The position numbers were made by a program, and so were the translations under genes. A stretch of 64,000 nucleotides of DNA. Origin: Sphaerisporangium sp040649355. Its GTDB lineage: Bacteria; Actinomycetota; Actinomycetes; Streptosporangiales; Streptosporangiaceae. Location: assembly GCF_043197795.1 (NCBI RefSeq), contig NZ_JBICTU010000012.1, forward strand, positions 124,001-188,000, in the 5' to 3' direction. Below, one piece after another: positions 1-9,091 of this stretch. The stretch's first letter is position 1. Each line of letters begins with the position of its first letter. The notes under the pieces were generated by a model. That model ran no database searches and had not been told where the DNA came from. It was given only the letters and a program-made list of their open reading frames with translations.

Positions 1-34
1 ACTCAAGGCCGCGATCGAGACCGGCGCGCTCTGA
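1..34 (+). CDS. C-terminal tail of a gene entering from the left edge
   Basis: In frame 2 the first codons read LKAAIETGAL followed by TGA at 32-34. The residue choice and GC-rich third positions look coding, and a strong hairpin follows a few bases later, as expected at a gene end. Too little is present to name a product. Confidence 0.55.
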   Translation, partial: LKAAIETGAL

Positions 35-40
35 TCCATG

Positions 41-80
41 GCGCGGGCGGGGCTCGCCTTCCGGCACGCCCCGCCCGCGC
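41..80. terminator. Bidirectional hairpin terminator
   Basis: A perfect 13-bp inverted repeat (41-53 with 68-80, arm GCGCGGGCGGGGC) encloses a 14-nt loop. It lies between the left-edge gene tail and the convergent ThuA-ricin gene. There is no U tract, which is common for actinobacterial terminators. Confidence 0.7.
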
Positions 81-95
81 GATGATCCCCCGCGC

Positions 96-1397
96 CTAGG
101 GTTGCTGGGAGATCCGGAACGACTGCGCGGGCGTGCCGTCGCAGGTGCGCTGTACCAGCTGGACGGAGTCGGCCGTTGAGGCGCCCGGCACGCTCAGGCA
201 CTTCGCGCTGAGGCGGCTGACGAAGTGGTAGTAGCCGCCGCCCTCGGACAGCGCCTGCCACTGCTGGTTGTTGCCGCCGCCGTACGTCCACAGCTGAAGA
301 GGGGCGCCGTCGGCCGTGGACACACCGGTCACGTCGATCACCTGGGCGCTGTTGTTGCGGTTGTTCATCCGCGCGAAGCCGTTACTGGTCGGCTGGACCT
401 GGAACTGCTGGGCGAAGGTGCCGTTGCAGGTGTACTGCTGGATCGCGGTGCCGTTCGACGAGGCCGCCGCCCGGGCGTCCACGCATTTCCCGTTCCCGCG
501 ATTGGCGAGGCTGTACCAGGCCGTCGGGGAGATGGTGTCCGACGGCGGCGGAGTGCCCGCTCCGCCCAGCCACAGCAGGCCGTCGATGACGAACCGGTTC
601 TGCACCTCGCTGGCGAATGTGGAGGACAGCCCGGTGTTGGTGTCGTAGTTCATCGCGTTGTGGCCGAAGTTCGCGTACAGCATCTTGTAGTTCTTGTTCG
701 TCCACATGATGGGGTAGTAGCCGCTGTACCACGACTGGTTGGGATCTGTCCCGACGGGGAAACTCGACGGGTCGATGGACGCCAGGATATTGATGTCCGG
801 GTTCTTCCTCAGGTCGTTGTTCCAGCTGTACCACTCGCTGACCGAGGACGTGAAGGTGGCCGGCAGCCGTCCGGTCGAGGGATGGGTCGCGTTCTCCGTG
901 CGCAGGACGACCGAGGTGGGTCCCCAGGTGTTGGACCTGAAGGCCCCGGTGCCCAGGAACTGGTTGTGATACCAGGGCCAGGTCTGGGGATCGGTGTTGA
1001 ACGCGGACACGTGGAATCCCATCCACGCTCCGCCGTTGCGCATGTACTGCTCGAACGCCGATCGCTGAGCGGCGGTCTGGGGAAGGTCGTCCAGGAACAG
1101 CACCACCTGGTACTGCTGAAGGTTGCCGGCGTTCAGTTGGTCCCAGTTGTTGGTGGCGGTATAGGAGAAGTTGTTCTGCGCTGCCACCTGCGGGAACCAC
1201 CGGTTGGCCTCTTGCACGAAGTTGATGTGGGCCGCGTCCCAGGTGCCGTTGTAGAAGGCGAGCACCTTGAAGCTCGGGGCGATCGCCGCCTGTGCGCCAC
1301 CGGCGGCCGGGATGACAGTGAGGCCGAATACTACGGCGAACAAGGCGAGCAGCCACGTCCGTGCCCGGGCCGCGTCCGCCATGGTGCTCCTGGTCAT
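96..1397 (-). CDS. Secreted ThuA-like domain protein with C-terminal ricin B lectin module
   Basis: This 433-residue protein begins with a signal peptide (Arg-rich start, hydrophobic stretch about 13-30, Ala-rich cleavage region near 31-38). Residues about 43-280 look like a ThuA/trehalose-utilisation fold (glutamine-amidotransferase-like), seen in the VLAFYNGTWDAAH start, the VVLFLDDL strand and the GGAWMGFHVSAF segment. Residues about 290-431 form a ricin B-type beta-trefoil with Q-x-W/F repeats (QQFQV, QQWQA, QSFRI). Secreted ThuA-lectin proteins are usually assigned to carbohydrate handling outside the cell; the substrate is unknown. An AGAGGA box 8-9 nt upstream supports the ATG at 1397. 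An upstream AT-rich tract (about 1485-1525) probably holds its promoter. Confidence 0.82.
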   Translation of the reverse strand: MTRSTMADAARARTWLLALFAVVFGLTVIPAAGGAQAAIAPSFKVLAFYNGTWDAAHINFVQEANRWFPQVAAQNNFSYTATNNWDQLNAGNLQQYQVVLFLDDLPQTAAQRSAFEQYMRNGGAWMGFHVSAFNTDPQTWPWYHNQFLGTGAFRSNTWGPTSVVLRTENATHPSTGRLPATFTSSVSEWYSWNNDLRKNPDINILASIDPSSFPVGTDPNQSWYSGYYPIMWTNKNYKMLYANFGHNAMNYDTNTGLSSTFASEVQNRFVIDGLLWLGGAGTPPPSDTISPTAWYSLANRGNGKCVDARAAASSNGTAIQQYTCNGTFAQQFQVQPTSNGFARMNNRNNSAQVIDVTGVSTADGAPLQLWTYGGGNNQQWQALSEGGGYYHFVSRLSAKCLSVPGASTADSVQLVQRTCDGTPAQSFRISQQP

Positions 1398-1667
1398 ACG
1401 CGTGTTCCTCTATCTTTCGACAACGACGGTTCCACTCGCAGGCACAGCGATGACCAGGCATTCCGCACTTCGGCATGCCTTCAGATCATTCTTTATGACT
1501 TAATTGAAATCATGTTAAATGTCGCTGTCAAGGGCGCCGGTGGGCTGGACAGAGGCCGGTCCCGAAACTCTTCGCGGGCTCCGTGCGTTCCTCATGTCAA
1601 CGGGCCCGATTGGACCGGTGGACTCCGCTCGCTCCCCATCGGGCTCCCGAGCAGAGGACGAGAGCCA

Positions 1668-2318
1668 ATGATCCCTGAGCCGACCATCCCACGGCCGGAG
1701 CACGAGCGGCAGCACGTCCAGGCCATGGCGTCCGTCGGCGAACTGCGCTATCCCGCCGGGTCGCTGGTGCTGCTCGCGGGCCTGCCAGGAGCCGGCAAGA
1801 GCACGCTGCTCGCCCGCCTGTACGGACTGAAAGGTGACGAGACGGAGCCTGTGGTGGCCGGAGGCGTGCGGGTGATCGACTCCCGCCAGGCGCGCAACTG
1901 GTGGGCGCGCTACCTCGGGCCGGTCCCCACGCGGGCCCGTACCCCCATCGTGCACGCCACCCATGTGTCGCGTATCGCGCGCGCGGTGCTGCGCGGGCAC
2001 GCCGTCGTCGCGCACACCAGGGGCACCTGGCCGCACATCCTGTACGGCTTCGCCTGGCTCGCCCGGCGTCGTGGCGCCGCCATGCACGTGATCCTCCTCG
2101 ACATCCCGCCGCAGACGGCCCGTGCCGGGCAGTACTCACGCGGGCGGGTCGTCACCGCGGCCACCTTCGCCCGGCACTGCCGCCGCTGGCACGTGCTCAT
2201 CGGAAGCGCCCGCGCCCACGGCCTCCCCTCGGCCGCCGGCGTCACCGTCCTCGACCGCCCCGCCGCCGACCGGCTGACCAGGATCCGCTTTGACGCCACG
2301 CGTTCGAAAAGGCCTTGA
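1668..2318 (+). CDS. Small P-loop NTPase / kinase-like protein
   Basis: A 216-residue protein with a clear Walker A motif GLPGAGKST at residues 38-46, near the start of an ATP-binding fold typical of AAA_33/zeta-toxin-like kinases. VVAHTRGTW and MHVILLDIPP look like the second and third core strands, and an arginine-rich lid follows (QTARAGQYSRGR). The frame is open far upstream to about 225, but that stretch is antisense to the ThuA-ricin gene and not real. I chose ATG 1668 because AGAGGA sits 9 nt before it. Substrate unknown; it stands alone between a divergent gene and a non-coding stretch. Confidence 0.72.
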   Translation: MIPEPTIPRPEHERQHVQAMASVGELRYPAGSLVLLAGLPGAGKSTLLARLYGLKGDETEPVVAGGVRVIDSRQARNWWARYLGPVPTRARTPIVHATHVSRIARAVLRGHAVVAHTRGTWPHILYGFAWLARRRGAAMHVILLDIPPQTARAGQYSRGRVVTAATFARHCRRWHVLIGSARAHGLPSAAGVTVLDRPAADRLTRIRFDATRSKRP

Positions 2319-3044
2319 CCGTCATCCTTGATCCGCTTTCCAGCGGAGCACTCCTCATGCCACGTCTGAAGCTTGCGCACCCTCATCAAACGCAATCCCA
2401 CCGATCGCAGTGCGAGAACCTCAGGCTAGCCCGTCGGCTTACTTCTGGTGCGGTTGTGACGGAAAGACTAGTCAGGTCGGCATTTAGTTGTCCGTCTCGG
2501 GCTATTTGTTCAGCGCAGGTCAACGAAAAACCTCATATGGGCGTCGTGCCAAGCTCTCATGGCTAAAGATTAGGGTTCGTCGGATCGAGAGTGAAAGCCG
2601 ACGGACTCCTGCGTGAGCAGACGGCGCGGGATCTGCGCGAGGCGCACCCATCCATAGGGGCAATATCTTCCGGCGGCAAGACCAGGTGGATCTGGTTGTG
2701 AAGGGACTCGGGCGCCGTGTGGATCGGGTGCGTCCATCCTTAGGCGGCCCGTTGGCTGTTCCTTTATCATCAAAGGTGCCTATATGTGCTTTTAATGCAA
2801 TTTAGTGCGTCAAAGAATCTGTCAAGTCTTCACGATGGCTGCTCTCTGCGTCGGATTTGACCCGATCCGGGTGGAGTCCCGGAACCGAATCGGGGATACG
2901 TATCGGCGCCAATGACGATTTCTTGTCGTCTTCAAATCGGGAAACGGGAAACACCGGCATCGCCCTTGTCCGTTCGACGTCGGCTGCCGCACTGTTGCAA
3001 GCGGTGGCTCACAGCTGTTCGGACTCACAGTGACGGAGGTCCAC
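2319..3044. other. Non-coding stretch before the XRE-TIR operon
   Basis: About 725 bases with visibly lower GC than the flanks, many in-frame stops and no ORF with convincing codon use (a 67-codon frame at 2570-2773 on the minus strand has no RBS). The last 200 bases should hold the promoter of the downstream operon. I see no repeat, tRNA or att-like structure. It could be a decayed gene. Confidence 0.5.
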
Positions 3045-4334
3045 GTGGTTCAACGGCTGGTTCAGTTCGGAGCAGAACTTCGCCGTCGGCGTCTCGCCGC
3101 CGGCCTCACCCTTACCGAATTCGCCCAGCTCGTGCATTACAGCAAGGGTCAGCTGAGCAAGGTCGAGACGGGTGCCAAGGCACCGAGCCGCGAGCTGGCT
3201 CGACTCTGCGACGCCACGCTCGACGCCGGAGGCACGTTCACCGCCATGGTGCGCGAAGGTCCTTCCGGAGAAGACCCCACCGAGGCAAGTACAGGAGATG
3301 AGGAGGTGTGGCTGATGCAGTTATCCGCGAACGGGGGGAGTTGGTTCCACCCCGTTGGCCGACGGCAGGTGATCATAGCGGGCGCCGCCTCGATGGCGGG
3401 AATGAGCATCGGCAGGCCGGCATCGTCGTCAAGTACCGAGGCCGAGAAGTTCCTGGAAGCGTCGCGCACATTGTTCGATCAGTACCGGCAACTCGGCCAG
3501 ACGGGTAATCCGGGATTGCTGCTCCCTACGCTCATCGCTCAAACACATCTACTCCGTGAGCTGTCCGCGCACGCTGGCTCCAGCACTCGTGAGGACCTGC
3601 TGAAGCTGGGTTCCCGGTACGCCGAATACGTCGGCTGGCTGGCGCAGGAGGCCGGCGACGAAAGGGCAGCCTTGTGGTGGACACAACGCGCTGTCGACCT
3701 TGCGGCCGCCGGTGGCGACCATGATTTGGCCGCGTACGGGCTGGTCCGTCGCGCACTCGTAACGCTATATCGCGGGGATGCCGAGCACACTGTCGAGCTG
3801 GCTCGGCGCGCACAGACCAGCAAGGTTCCCCTGCGGATCCGAGGCTTGGCCGCGCAACGGGAGGCGCAGGGACACGCCCTCGCGGGTGACTACGACGCCT
3901 GTATGCGCAGCCTCGACGTCGCCCGTGCGCTGTTCGCCCATCACGCCACGGCTTCGGATGCCCCTGTCATCGGCAGCATGAACCTGTCGGACTCGGTCGC
4001 GATGATCACCGGCTGGTGCCTTCATGACCTGGGGCGCCCAAAGGAAGCGGCGGAGGCCCTGGACGCCCAGTTGGCGCAGGTGTCGTCACGAGCACTGCGC
4101 ACCCAAGTCCGTTACGGCGCTCGCCGAGCGCTCGCCTACGCCGTCGCTGGAGAGGTCGACCACGCATGCGATCTGACCGGTCGCCTGCTCGATGGCGCCA
4201 TGACCGTAAGTTCCGCGACCATCGCCGCAGATCTGCGGAGCCTCGCCCGTGCTCTGGCCCGCCACCCGCTGAACCGGTCGGTGCGAGCCCTGACCCCCGA
4301 GCTCAACGCGGCTTTGCAGATCGTCAACCCCTAG
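3045..4334 (+). CDS. XRE-family helix-turn-helix regulator with TPR-like C-terminus
   Basis: A 429-residue protein with an XRE-type HTH at about residues 8-63 (ELRRRRLAAGLTLTEFAQLV, then SKGQLSKVETGAKAPS as turn and recognition helix). A hydrophobic RRQVIIAGAASMAGM segment follows at about 104-120. The rest is helical, TPR-like repeat, for example AGDERAALWWTQRAVDLAAAG and GDYDACMRSLDVARALF. The frame opens at GTG 3030, but GTG 3045 has a GGAGG box 5 nt before it and is the better start. The stop lies 13 nt before the TIR gene, so it is the first gene of a four-gene operon and the likely local regulator. HTH-TPR proteins of this type are common in actinobacteria and often precede accessory signalling genes. 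Confidence 0.85.
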   Translation: MVQRLVQFGAELRRRRLAAGLTLTEFAQLVHYSKGQLSKVETGAKAPSRELARLCDATLDAGGTFTAMVREGPSGEDPTEASTGDEEVWLMQLSANGGSWFHPVGRRQVIIAGAASMAGMSIGRPASSSSTEAEKFLEASRTLFDQYRQLGQTGNPGLLLPTLIAQTHLLRELSAHAGSSTREDLLKLGSRYAEYVGWLAQEAGDERAALWWTQRAVDLAAAGGDHDLAAYGLVRRALVTLYRGDAEHTVELARRAQTSKVPLRIRGLAAQREAQGHALAGDYDACMRSLDVARALFAHHATASDAPVIGSMNLSDSVAMITGWCLHDLGRPKEAAEALDAQLAQVSSRALRTQVRYGARRALAYAVAGEVDHACDLTGRLLDGAMTVSSATIAADLRSLARALARHPLNRSVRALTPELNAALQIVNP

Positions 4335-4347
4335 GGAGGAAACCGCC

Positions 4348-5082
4348 ATGCACGACGTGTTCATCAATTACCGCACAGGAGACGGAGACAGGACCGCCAT
4401 CACGATCGAGAGAGACCTGGTACGTCGTTTCGGGGAGGGCAAAGCCTTCCGGGCATCGGCATCCATAAGACCGGGCGAGAAATATCCCGAGAGACTGCTC
4501 AGCGGTGTGCGGCGTAGCGGCGTCCTGCTCGCCGTCATCGGCCCTCAATGGAGCAGGCATCCCGCGTTGCACGACAAGGACGACTGGGTCCGTAGGGAGA
4601 TCCTCGAGGCGTTCGCTTGCGGGGTGCCGGTCATACCGGTTCTCGACGGGCGGAGAACCGAGCGCCTGAACCCCGCCGATCTGCCCGAGGAACTGGCCGG
4701 GTTGGCGGACCTCCAGTCGATGCCACTGGATCTTCAGCAGGATGCCGAGCCGGGTCTCACGCGCATCGCCCGCAGGATCACCGAGTACGTCCCGTCGCTC
4801 AAGGAGGCCGACTCCACCGCCTCCCCCTCTCCGGCTCCTGGATCCGTGAGCAACTCGGTGGGCGACGTGAACGGCACGGCCGTTCAGAACCGCGACGTCA
4901 CCGGCGACGTCGGCAATGTCATCAAGGGCGACCGGGGCTCGATACACACGGGTAAGGGCGACATCAACAACAACTCCCCGCGCTTTTCTGGAGATGGGGC
5001 AACGTACGTCGCTGGAGACAACCAGGGCGGGATCCGTCACCAGTTCGGAGGTCGTCGCAGGAACGAGGATGACGTCCGTTGA
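4348..5082 (+). CDS. TIR-domain protein with C-terminal RHIM/BASS-like repeat tail
   Basis: A 244-residue protein. Residues 1-145 form a TIR domain: HDVFINYR strand, the AFRASASIRPGEKYPERL segment, VLLAVIGPQWS, and W80-x3-E84 in DDWVRREILEAFA, where E84 sits at the catalytic Glu position of NADase-type TIR domains. After a Ser/Pro linker (about 155-168) comes a Gly/Asp/Asn/Val-rich tail. Its core TAVQNRDVTGDV (about 177-188) resembles RHIM-like amyloid motifs, and IHTGKGDIN (199-207) is nearly repeated at the N-terminus of the next protein (VHAGTGDIN). A GGGAGGA box supports ATG 4348. The stop overlaps the next start. I infer a TIR effector recruited by the downstream NTPase through motif pairing. 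Confidence 0.85.
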   Translation: MHDVFINYRTGDGDRTAITIERDLVRRFGEGKAFRASASIRPGEKYPERLLSGVRRSGVLLAVIGPQWSRHPALHDKDDWVRREILEAFACGVPVIPVLDGRRTERLNPADLPEELAGLADLQSMPLDLQQDAEPGLTRIARRITEYVPSLKEADSTASPSPAPGSVSNSVGDVNGTAVQNRDVTGDVGNVIKGDRGSIHTGKGDINNNSPRFSGDGATYVAGDNQGGIRHQFGGRRRNEDDVR

Positions 5083-7037
5083 GCGACTCGATCAACTCTT
5101 CCGTATCGACCACCTATGGGCAGGTACATGCGGGAACAGGCGACATCAACATATTGCTCGCTGACTCCAAGGGGAGGACTCCGCGGGCCATCGCCGATGA
5201 CCAACTGCTGTGGCTCTGGCGGTGCTTCGTCCATCCGGCGGGCTTCGGCAGGGCGCGGACGGTCCTGGCCGAACACGGCACCGTCCTCATGGACGGAGTG
5301 CCGGGCAGCGGACGGAACACCGCGGCCTGGATGCTCCTGTACGAACTGCGTTCCGGTACCCAGGCAATCCGTGAGCTGCTGCCGGAAGACGAGGACAGCC
5401 CTCGCCGCCTTGACACCGACCGTGTCGGCGACGGCGACCTGCTGCTGCTGGATCTCTCCGAGATCAGGGAACAGCTCTGGACCGACATCCAGGACGAGTT
5501 GTCCTCGTTGCGCAAGGCCGTACTGGAGCACGGCGCCCGGTTGGTGGTCGTGCTCCCGTGGCACAGGATCGAAAGGGTCCGGACGGACCTCGATCGCTAT
5601 CGCGTCGAGATCGGCCGCCCGCAGGGACTGGAGGTGGTTCGACGCTATCTGCGCGTAGAAGGCGTCCCCGGGGCCCAGATCGCCTCCCAGCCCAAGGCTC
5701 TGTCGGCCTTCCTGGACACGAACCCGTCGATCCGGCAGATCGCCGACTTCGCCGGGCTCATCGTCGGCGCGCGAACGACGTCGCAGGGAAAGGGCGAATT
5801 CACGGAGTGGTGCAAGAGCGCCGGCGACGCTCAGACCGGCCTGGGCACAGAGGTCGCCCACGAGGTCGCCGTGTTGCGGGAGGGACCGCAACGCGCCCTG
5901 TTACTGGCCACGGCCATGCTGCAGGGATCCCGCGCGGAAAGCATCCACCGGGCCGGCGTCTCGTTGTTGCGGGCGGTGAAGCACCCTCCAGAACAGCACT
6001 CCTTGCTGGAAGGAGCGGACCTCGCGGAGCGGTTCACCAAGATCAAGGCGGAACCCGATGGGTCCGGCCGGGTGCGGTTCACTCAGTTCGGCTACGACGC
6101 GGCGGTTCGTGCCCACTTCTGGAAGCACATGCCGGAGCTTCGTGACCATTTGAATGTATGGGTCGCCGATGCTGTCGACACGGCGGCCCTTGATGTCCGC
6201 GATCGGGACACTCTGGTCGAGCGATTTGTCGAGCAGTGCCTGCGCGACGGGTACCCGGACATGGTGAGCTCTTCCGTGTCGCAGTGGACCAGGGAGCCCA
6301 CGACCAATGCTCGTCTGCAGGCGGCTGCCAAGGCGCTGGAAGCTGGACTCAGCCACAAGGACCTGGGCCGGTTCTTCCGGAGGCAGATCTACACCTGGTC
6401 GCAGATGCGGCTGCCCGACAGGTTCGGCCAGGTTCTGGTCGTACTGTGCTTCGAAGTGATGGCGGTGCGTCATCCGGACGAGGCCGTGGTCCGTCTCCAT
6501 CACCTGGCCAGGAGGGAGCGGGGTGCTCCTCACGCACGCGAGGCGCTTGTGCGACTGATCGGAGATACACCCCGTCTCCATCGCCTCATGCTGGACCGGC
6601 TCGTCTACGCCTTCACCGGAAGCACGGGGAGAGAGTGGCAGGCCGACGTCGACCTCTTCCTGCACGTAGCCGATCCGGCGCCGTTCACCGACGTCGGGAC
6701 TCGCGGTCACGCGCCCATAGCCGAACCCGTCGTGCGAGGTCAGCTGATCGCCGGCTGGAACGTCGTCTTCCAGCGGCGACAGCATGAGACATGGAGCCGC
6801 CAGGTCCGGAAATGGCTGCTCACAGCCGCGGACGACGAACGTCACCGTGACCTGCTCCTCGACGTGCTGGTCGGAGGAGGTGGCGAGCGTACGGACGTCC
6901 TGTCTCGCCTGTACGTCCTGGCACGGGACGTTTCCCATCTCATGAGCGGCACACCGGACGAGCGGCGACGCCGGGCACTCCTCGTCGACGTCCTCCGGCA
7001 GAAGATCAACACCGTCCTGGGCATCTTCGCCGCGTAA
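5079..7037 (+). CDS. NTPase with degenerate P-loop and N-terminal motif matching the TIR protein
   Basis: A 652-residue protein. The N-terminus carries VHAGTGDIN (residues 17-25), matching the TIR protein tail. A P-loop-like GVPGSGRNT lies at about 73-81, with the usual Lys replaced by Arg, and DLLLLDLSEI (about 120-129) is the Walker B candidate. The remaining roughly 450 residues are alpha-helical without recognised repeats. The only start that keeps the N-terminal motif is TTG 5079, which overlaps the upstream TGA as TTGA and has GAGG about 10 nt before it. I read this as the NLR-like or STAND-like sensor or scaffold of the system. Because Walker A Lys is missing, it may bind but not hydrolyse nucleotide. 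No homologue with known function is recognised. Confidence 0.75.
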   Translation: MSDSINSSVSTTYGQVHAGTGDINILLADSKGRTPRAIADDQLLWLWRCFVHPAGFGRARTVLAEHGTVLMDGVPGSGRNTAAWMLLYELRSGTQAIRELLPEDEDSPRRLDTDRVGDGDLLLLDLSEIREQLWTDIQDELSSLRKAVLEHGARLVVVLPWHRIERVRTDLDRYRVEIGRPQGLEVVRRYLRVEGVPGAQIASQPKALSAFLDTNPSIRQIADFAGLIVGARTTSQGKGEFTEWCKSAGDAQTGLGTEVAHEVAVLREGPQRALLLATAMLQGSRAESIHRAGVSLLRAVKHPPEQHSLLEGADLAERFTKIKAEPDGSGRVRFTQFGYDAAVRAHFWKHMPELRDHLNVWVADAVDTAALDVRDRDTLVERFVEQCLRDGYPDMVSSSVSQWTREPTTNARLQAAAKALEAGLSHKDLGRFFRRQIYTWSQMRLPDRFGQVLVVLCFEVMAVRHPDEAVVRLHHLARRERGAPHAREALVRLIGDTPRLHRLMLDRLVYAFTGSTGREWQADVDLFLHVADPAPFTDVGTRGHAPIAEPVVRGQLIAGWNVVFQRRQHETWSRQVRKWLLTAADDERHRDLLLDVLVGGGGERTDVLSRLYVLARDVSHLMSGTPDERRRRALLVDVLRQKINTVLGIFAA

Positions 7038-7072
7038 ACCATCACCGTGACCCTGGATCAGGGGGATACTCC

Positions 7073-8158
7073 ATGAGTTCTGGACGCAAGGTGGTGACGG
7101 TCTACCTCACCATCTTCTGCACACCGCTTCTTGCCGGTCTCGTCCTGCTGGCTCCACTGCCGTTCTGGACGTCGCTGGTGCTGGCCCTGGTGCTCGTGAC
7201 CGCAGCGGTCCTGCTCCTCAGGGCCGTCGCGCGCCGAATGAGATCTTCCGCGCCCCTGCGCTACCTGCCCGTGACGCTGTCGGAGCGTCAGGAGCGGCGG
7301 GTAGTCGACGTGGTTCTGCCAAGCGGCTGGGACGACTACGACTTCCGGTTCTCCGCGACCGTGTACTGGTGCCCGGACGGCGCCCCGGCGACCAGGTCCA
7401 TCGTCAACCCGGGTGCCCTCGCGGTGGAGGCGATCCTGCAACGCGCGCGTGCGATCACAGAGAGACGGCAACCGGGAAGGGCTTCGCTCGTCCAGCACGA
7501 GTTGAACGGCGCGCTGGGCAGGATGCAGCCCGAGGCCTCAGGCTGCCTGCAGGTGATGGCCAAATCGGTCACGCTCGTTCTCTCCGAGAATGACCAGGCA
7601 CGACTCGACAAACTGGCCACGATGCGTAAGGAGAAAGCGGTCTGGGAGCACGAGAGGAAACAGGAGCAGAGCAGGCGGGACTATCTCGGCAACGACGTGT
7701 TGAAGGACACGGGTAGCGCCGTGGTCTGGTGGCTCGCCAGGAACGAGGACCAGGTAGAGAAGACCGTGCAGGACATAGGCCTTCTGGCCCGGCTCTCCTC
7801 GGCGGCGAACAACGAGGATGTCCCCGAGCTATTTCAACATCTGGTGCCGGATCCGGCCTTCGTGGCACCCGCGGATACCAGGATGCAGAACCTGCGGCAC
7901 GATGGGACGGCCGGATCCTCTGGGGAAGGTGAGGCGTCCGCCGCCGACCACTTCGACGCCTTTCTGCGGGGGATGGGTTTCCCCGAGGATGACCCGCAGC
8001 GAGCTCTGTTCAGCCGGGAAGTGGCCGAATACGCCGCGAAGTACGGTCGTCCGGAGGTGGCTGCCGAATTGGTGCGCCGGTTCGACACCCCCGATCCACC
8101 TCACTTCGATGATTTTGATCCCTCGTCCGATCGGCCCGACGGTGAGCCGGGCTTCTGA
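7073..8158 (+). CDS. Two-TM membrane protein of the TIR operon, function unknown
   Basis: A 361-residue protein with two hydrophobic segments at about 7-28 and 31-52, then a cytoplasmic region. Residues about 60-175 are mixed alpha/beta. A charged, helix-rich, coiled-coil-like stretch follows at 175-210 (DKLATMRKEKAVWEHERKQE). The C-terminus (about 300-361) is acidic and Pro-rich. The layout (TM hairpin, beta-rich domain, charged helix) is loosely SPFH-like but I do not claim that family. AGGGGGA stands 8 nt before ATG 7073 and the gap to the NTPase gene is 35 nt, so it is the fourth operon gene. It could be a membrane anchor, effector or pore component; this is inference from context only. 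Confidence 0.7.
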   Translation: MSSGRKVVTVYLTIFCTPLLAGLVLLAPLPFWTSLVLALVLVTAAVLLLRAVARRMRSSAPLRYLPVTLSERQERRVVDVVLPSGWDDYDFRFSATVYWCPDGAPATRSIVNPGALAVEAILQRARAITERRQPGRASLVQHELNGALGRMQPEASGCLQVMAKSVTLVLSENDQARLDKLATMRKEKAVWEHERKQEQSRRDYLGNDVLKDTGSAVVWWLARNEDQVEKTVQDIGLLARLSSAANNEDVPELFQHLVPDPAFVAPADTRMQNLRHDGTAGSSGEGEASAADHFDAFLRGMGFPEDDPQRALFSREVAEYAAKYGRPEVAAELVRRFDTPDPPHFDDFDPSSDRPDGEPGF

Positions 8159-8239
8159 CTCGAACTGGCCAGAAGGCGCACGGCTCGGCCCGGTGATCCG
8201 GGCAGGCGAAGCCTCGGGGCCTCCAGAAGGGCCGGGCGG

Positions 8240-9091
8240 TCAGAAGAGGGTCAGTGGTTCTGTCGGGAGTGGTTCGGGGAGGGGATCCAGCTGGGGTAGG
8301 CGGGCCCGTACGTCGGCGTGGAATCGGCGGGCGAGGGTGAGGGCGTCGGCGTTGTCGGGGGTGTGGATGAACATGGTCGGGGAGCGGCCTTCGCGCAGCC
8401 ACTCGGTGACCGCGTCGGTCCACGGCCGCCAGCCCTCGATCGTGCTCGCCGCGGCGTCCCTGCCGAGGTAGCGGACGATCGGACGGTCGGTGAGGGCGCG
8501 CGTCCGCCGAGGCACGCGTGGTTTCCTCGTCCACGCCTCTCGCTCGGCGTCGGTGGTGGGAGGGCTCTGGAAGAGGGTCGTGGTGTCGAACGGGACCCAC
8601 TCGGCGTCGGCGCCCGCGAGGACCCGCTCGAGGAGCCGCTCGGATCGTTCGTCCTCGAAGAACGCGCGGTGGCGGACTTCGACGGCGTACCTGTGCGAGC
8701 GGGGGAGCCGGCGAAGGAAGCCCGCCAGGGCGCCGAGGTCGGCCGGGGCGAACGAACCTGGTAGCTGGATCCAGAGGGCGTGGGCTCGCGGACCGAGCGG
8801 CTCGATGGCCTCCAGGAACGATCGGAGCTCCTCGCCGGCGCCGGTGAGGCGGTGCTCGTGCGTGATCGGCTTGGGCAGCTTGACCACGAAGCGGAAGTCG
8901 GGGCCGGTCTGCCGCGCCCACGACTCCACGGTGCTCCTCGCCGGTGTGGCGTAGAACGTCGTGTTGCCCTCGACCGCGTCGCACCAGGTCGCGTAGGACC
9001 GCAGGCGTTCCCCGGGAGGGAGCGGATGAGGCAGAAAGCGCCCCTGCCATGGCGCGTGCGTCCACATCGCGCATCCCACATGAAGCCGCAT
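8240..9091 (-). CDS. DUF72 family protein
   Basis: A 283-residue protein with the DUF72 (YecE-like) signature: MRLHVGCAMWTHAPWQGRF at the N-terminus, then EGNTTFYATPA, FRFVVKLPKPITHEHRL, HRYAVEVRHRAFF and YLGRD, spread over a TIM-barrel-like fold. The biochemical role of DUF72 is not established to my knowledge. The frame is open upstream to 9199, but ATG 9091 starts exactly at the conserved first strand. It converges on the end of the TIR operon and seems unrelated to it. Confidence 0.88.
   Translation of the reverse strand: MRLHVGCAMWTHAPWQGRFLPHPLPPGERLRSYATWCDAVEGNTTFYATPARSTVESWARQTGPDFRFVVKLPKPITHEHRLTGAGEELRSFLEAIEPLGPRAHALWIQLPGSFAPADLGALAGFLRRLPRSHRYAVEVRHRAFFEDERSERLLERVLAGADAEWVPFDTTTLFQSPPTTDAEREAWTRKPRVPRRTRALTDRPIVRYLGRDAAASTIEGWRPWTDAVTEWLREGRSPTMFIHTPDNADALTLARRFHADVRARLPQLDPLPEPLPTEPLTLF

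Noticed and set aside
225..1667. Long in-frame extension of the P-loop NTPase gene (start near 225)
   Set aside because: It runs antisense through the ThuA-ricin gene, lacks recognised domains and has shadow codon use; the RBS supports ATG 1668.
2570..2773. 67-codon frame on the minus strand
   Set aside because: No RBS, no hydrophobic or domain pattern, and the region is low-GC and likely non-coding.
7073..8158. Assignment of the fourth operon protein to the SPFH/Band-7 family
   Set aside because: Only the TM-plus-charged-helix layout is similar; no family motif is visible.
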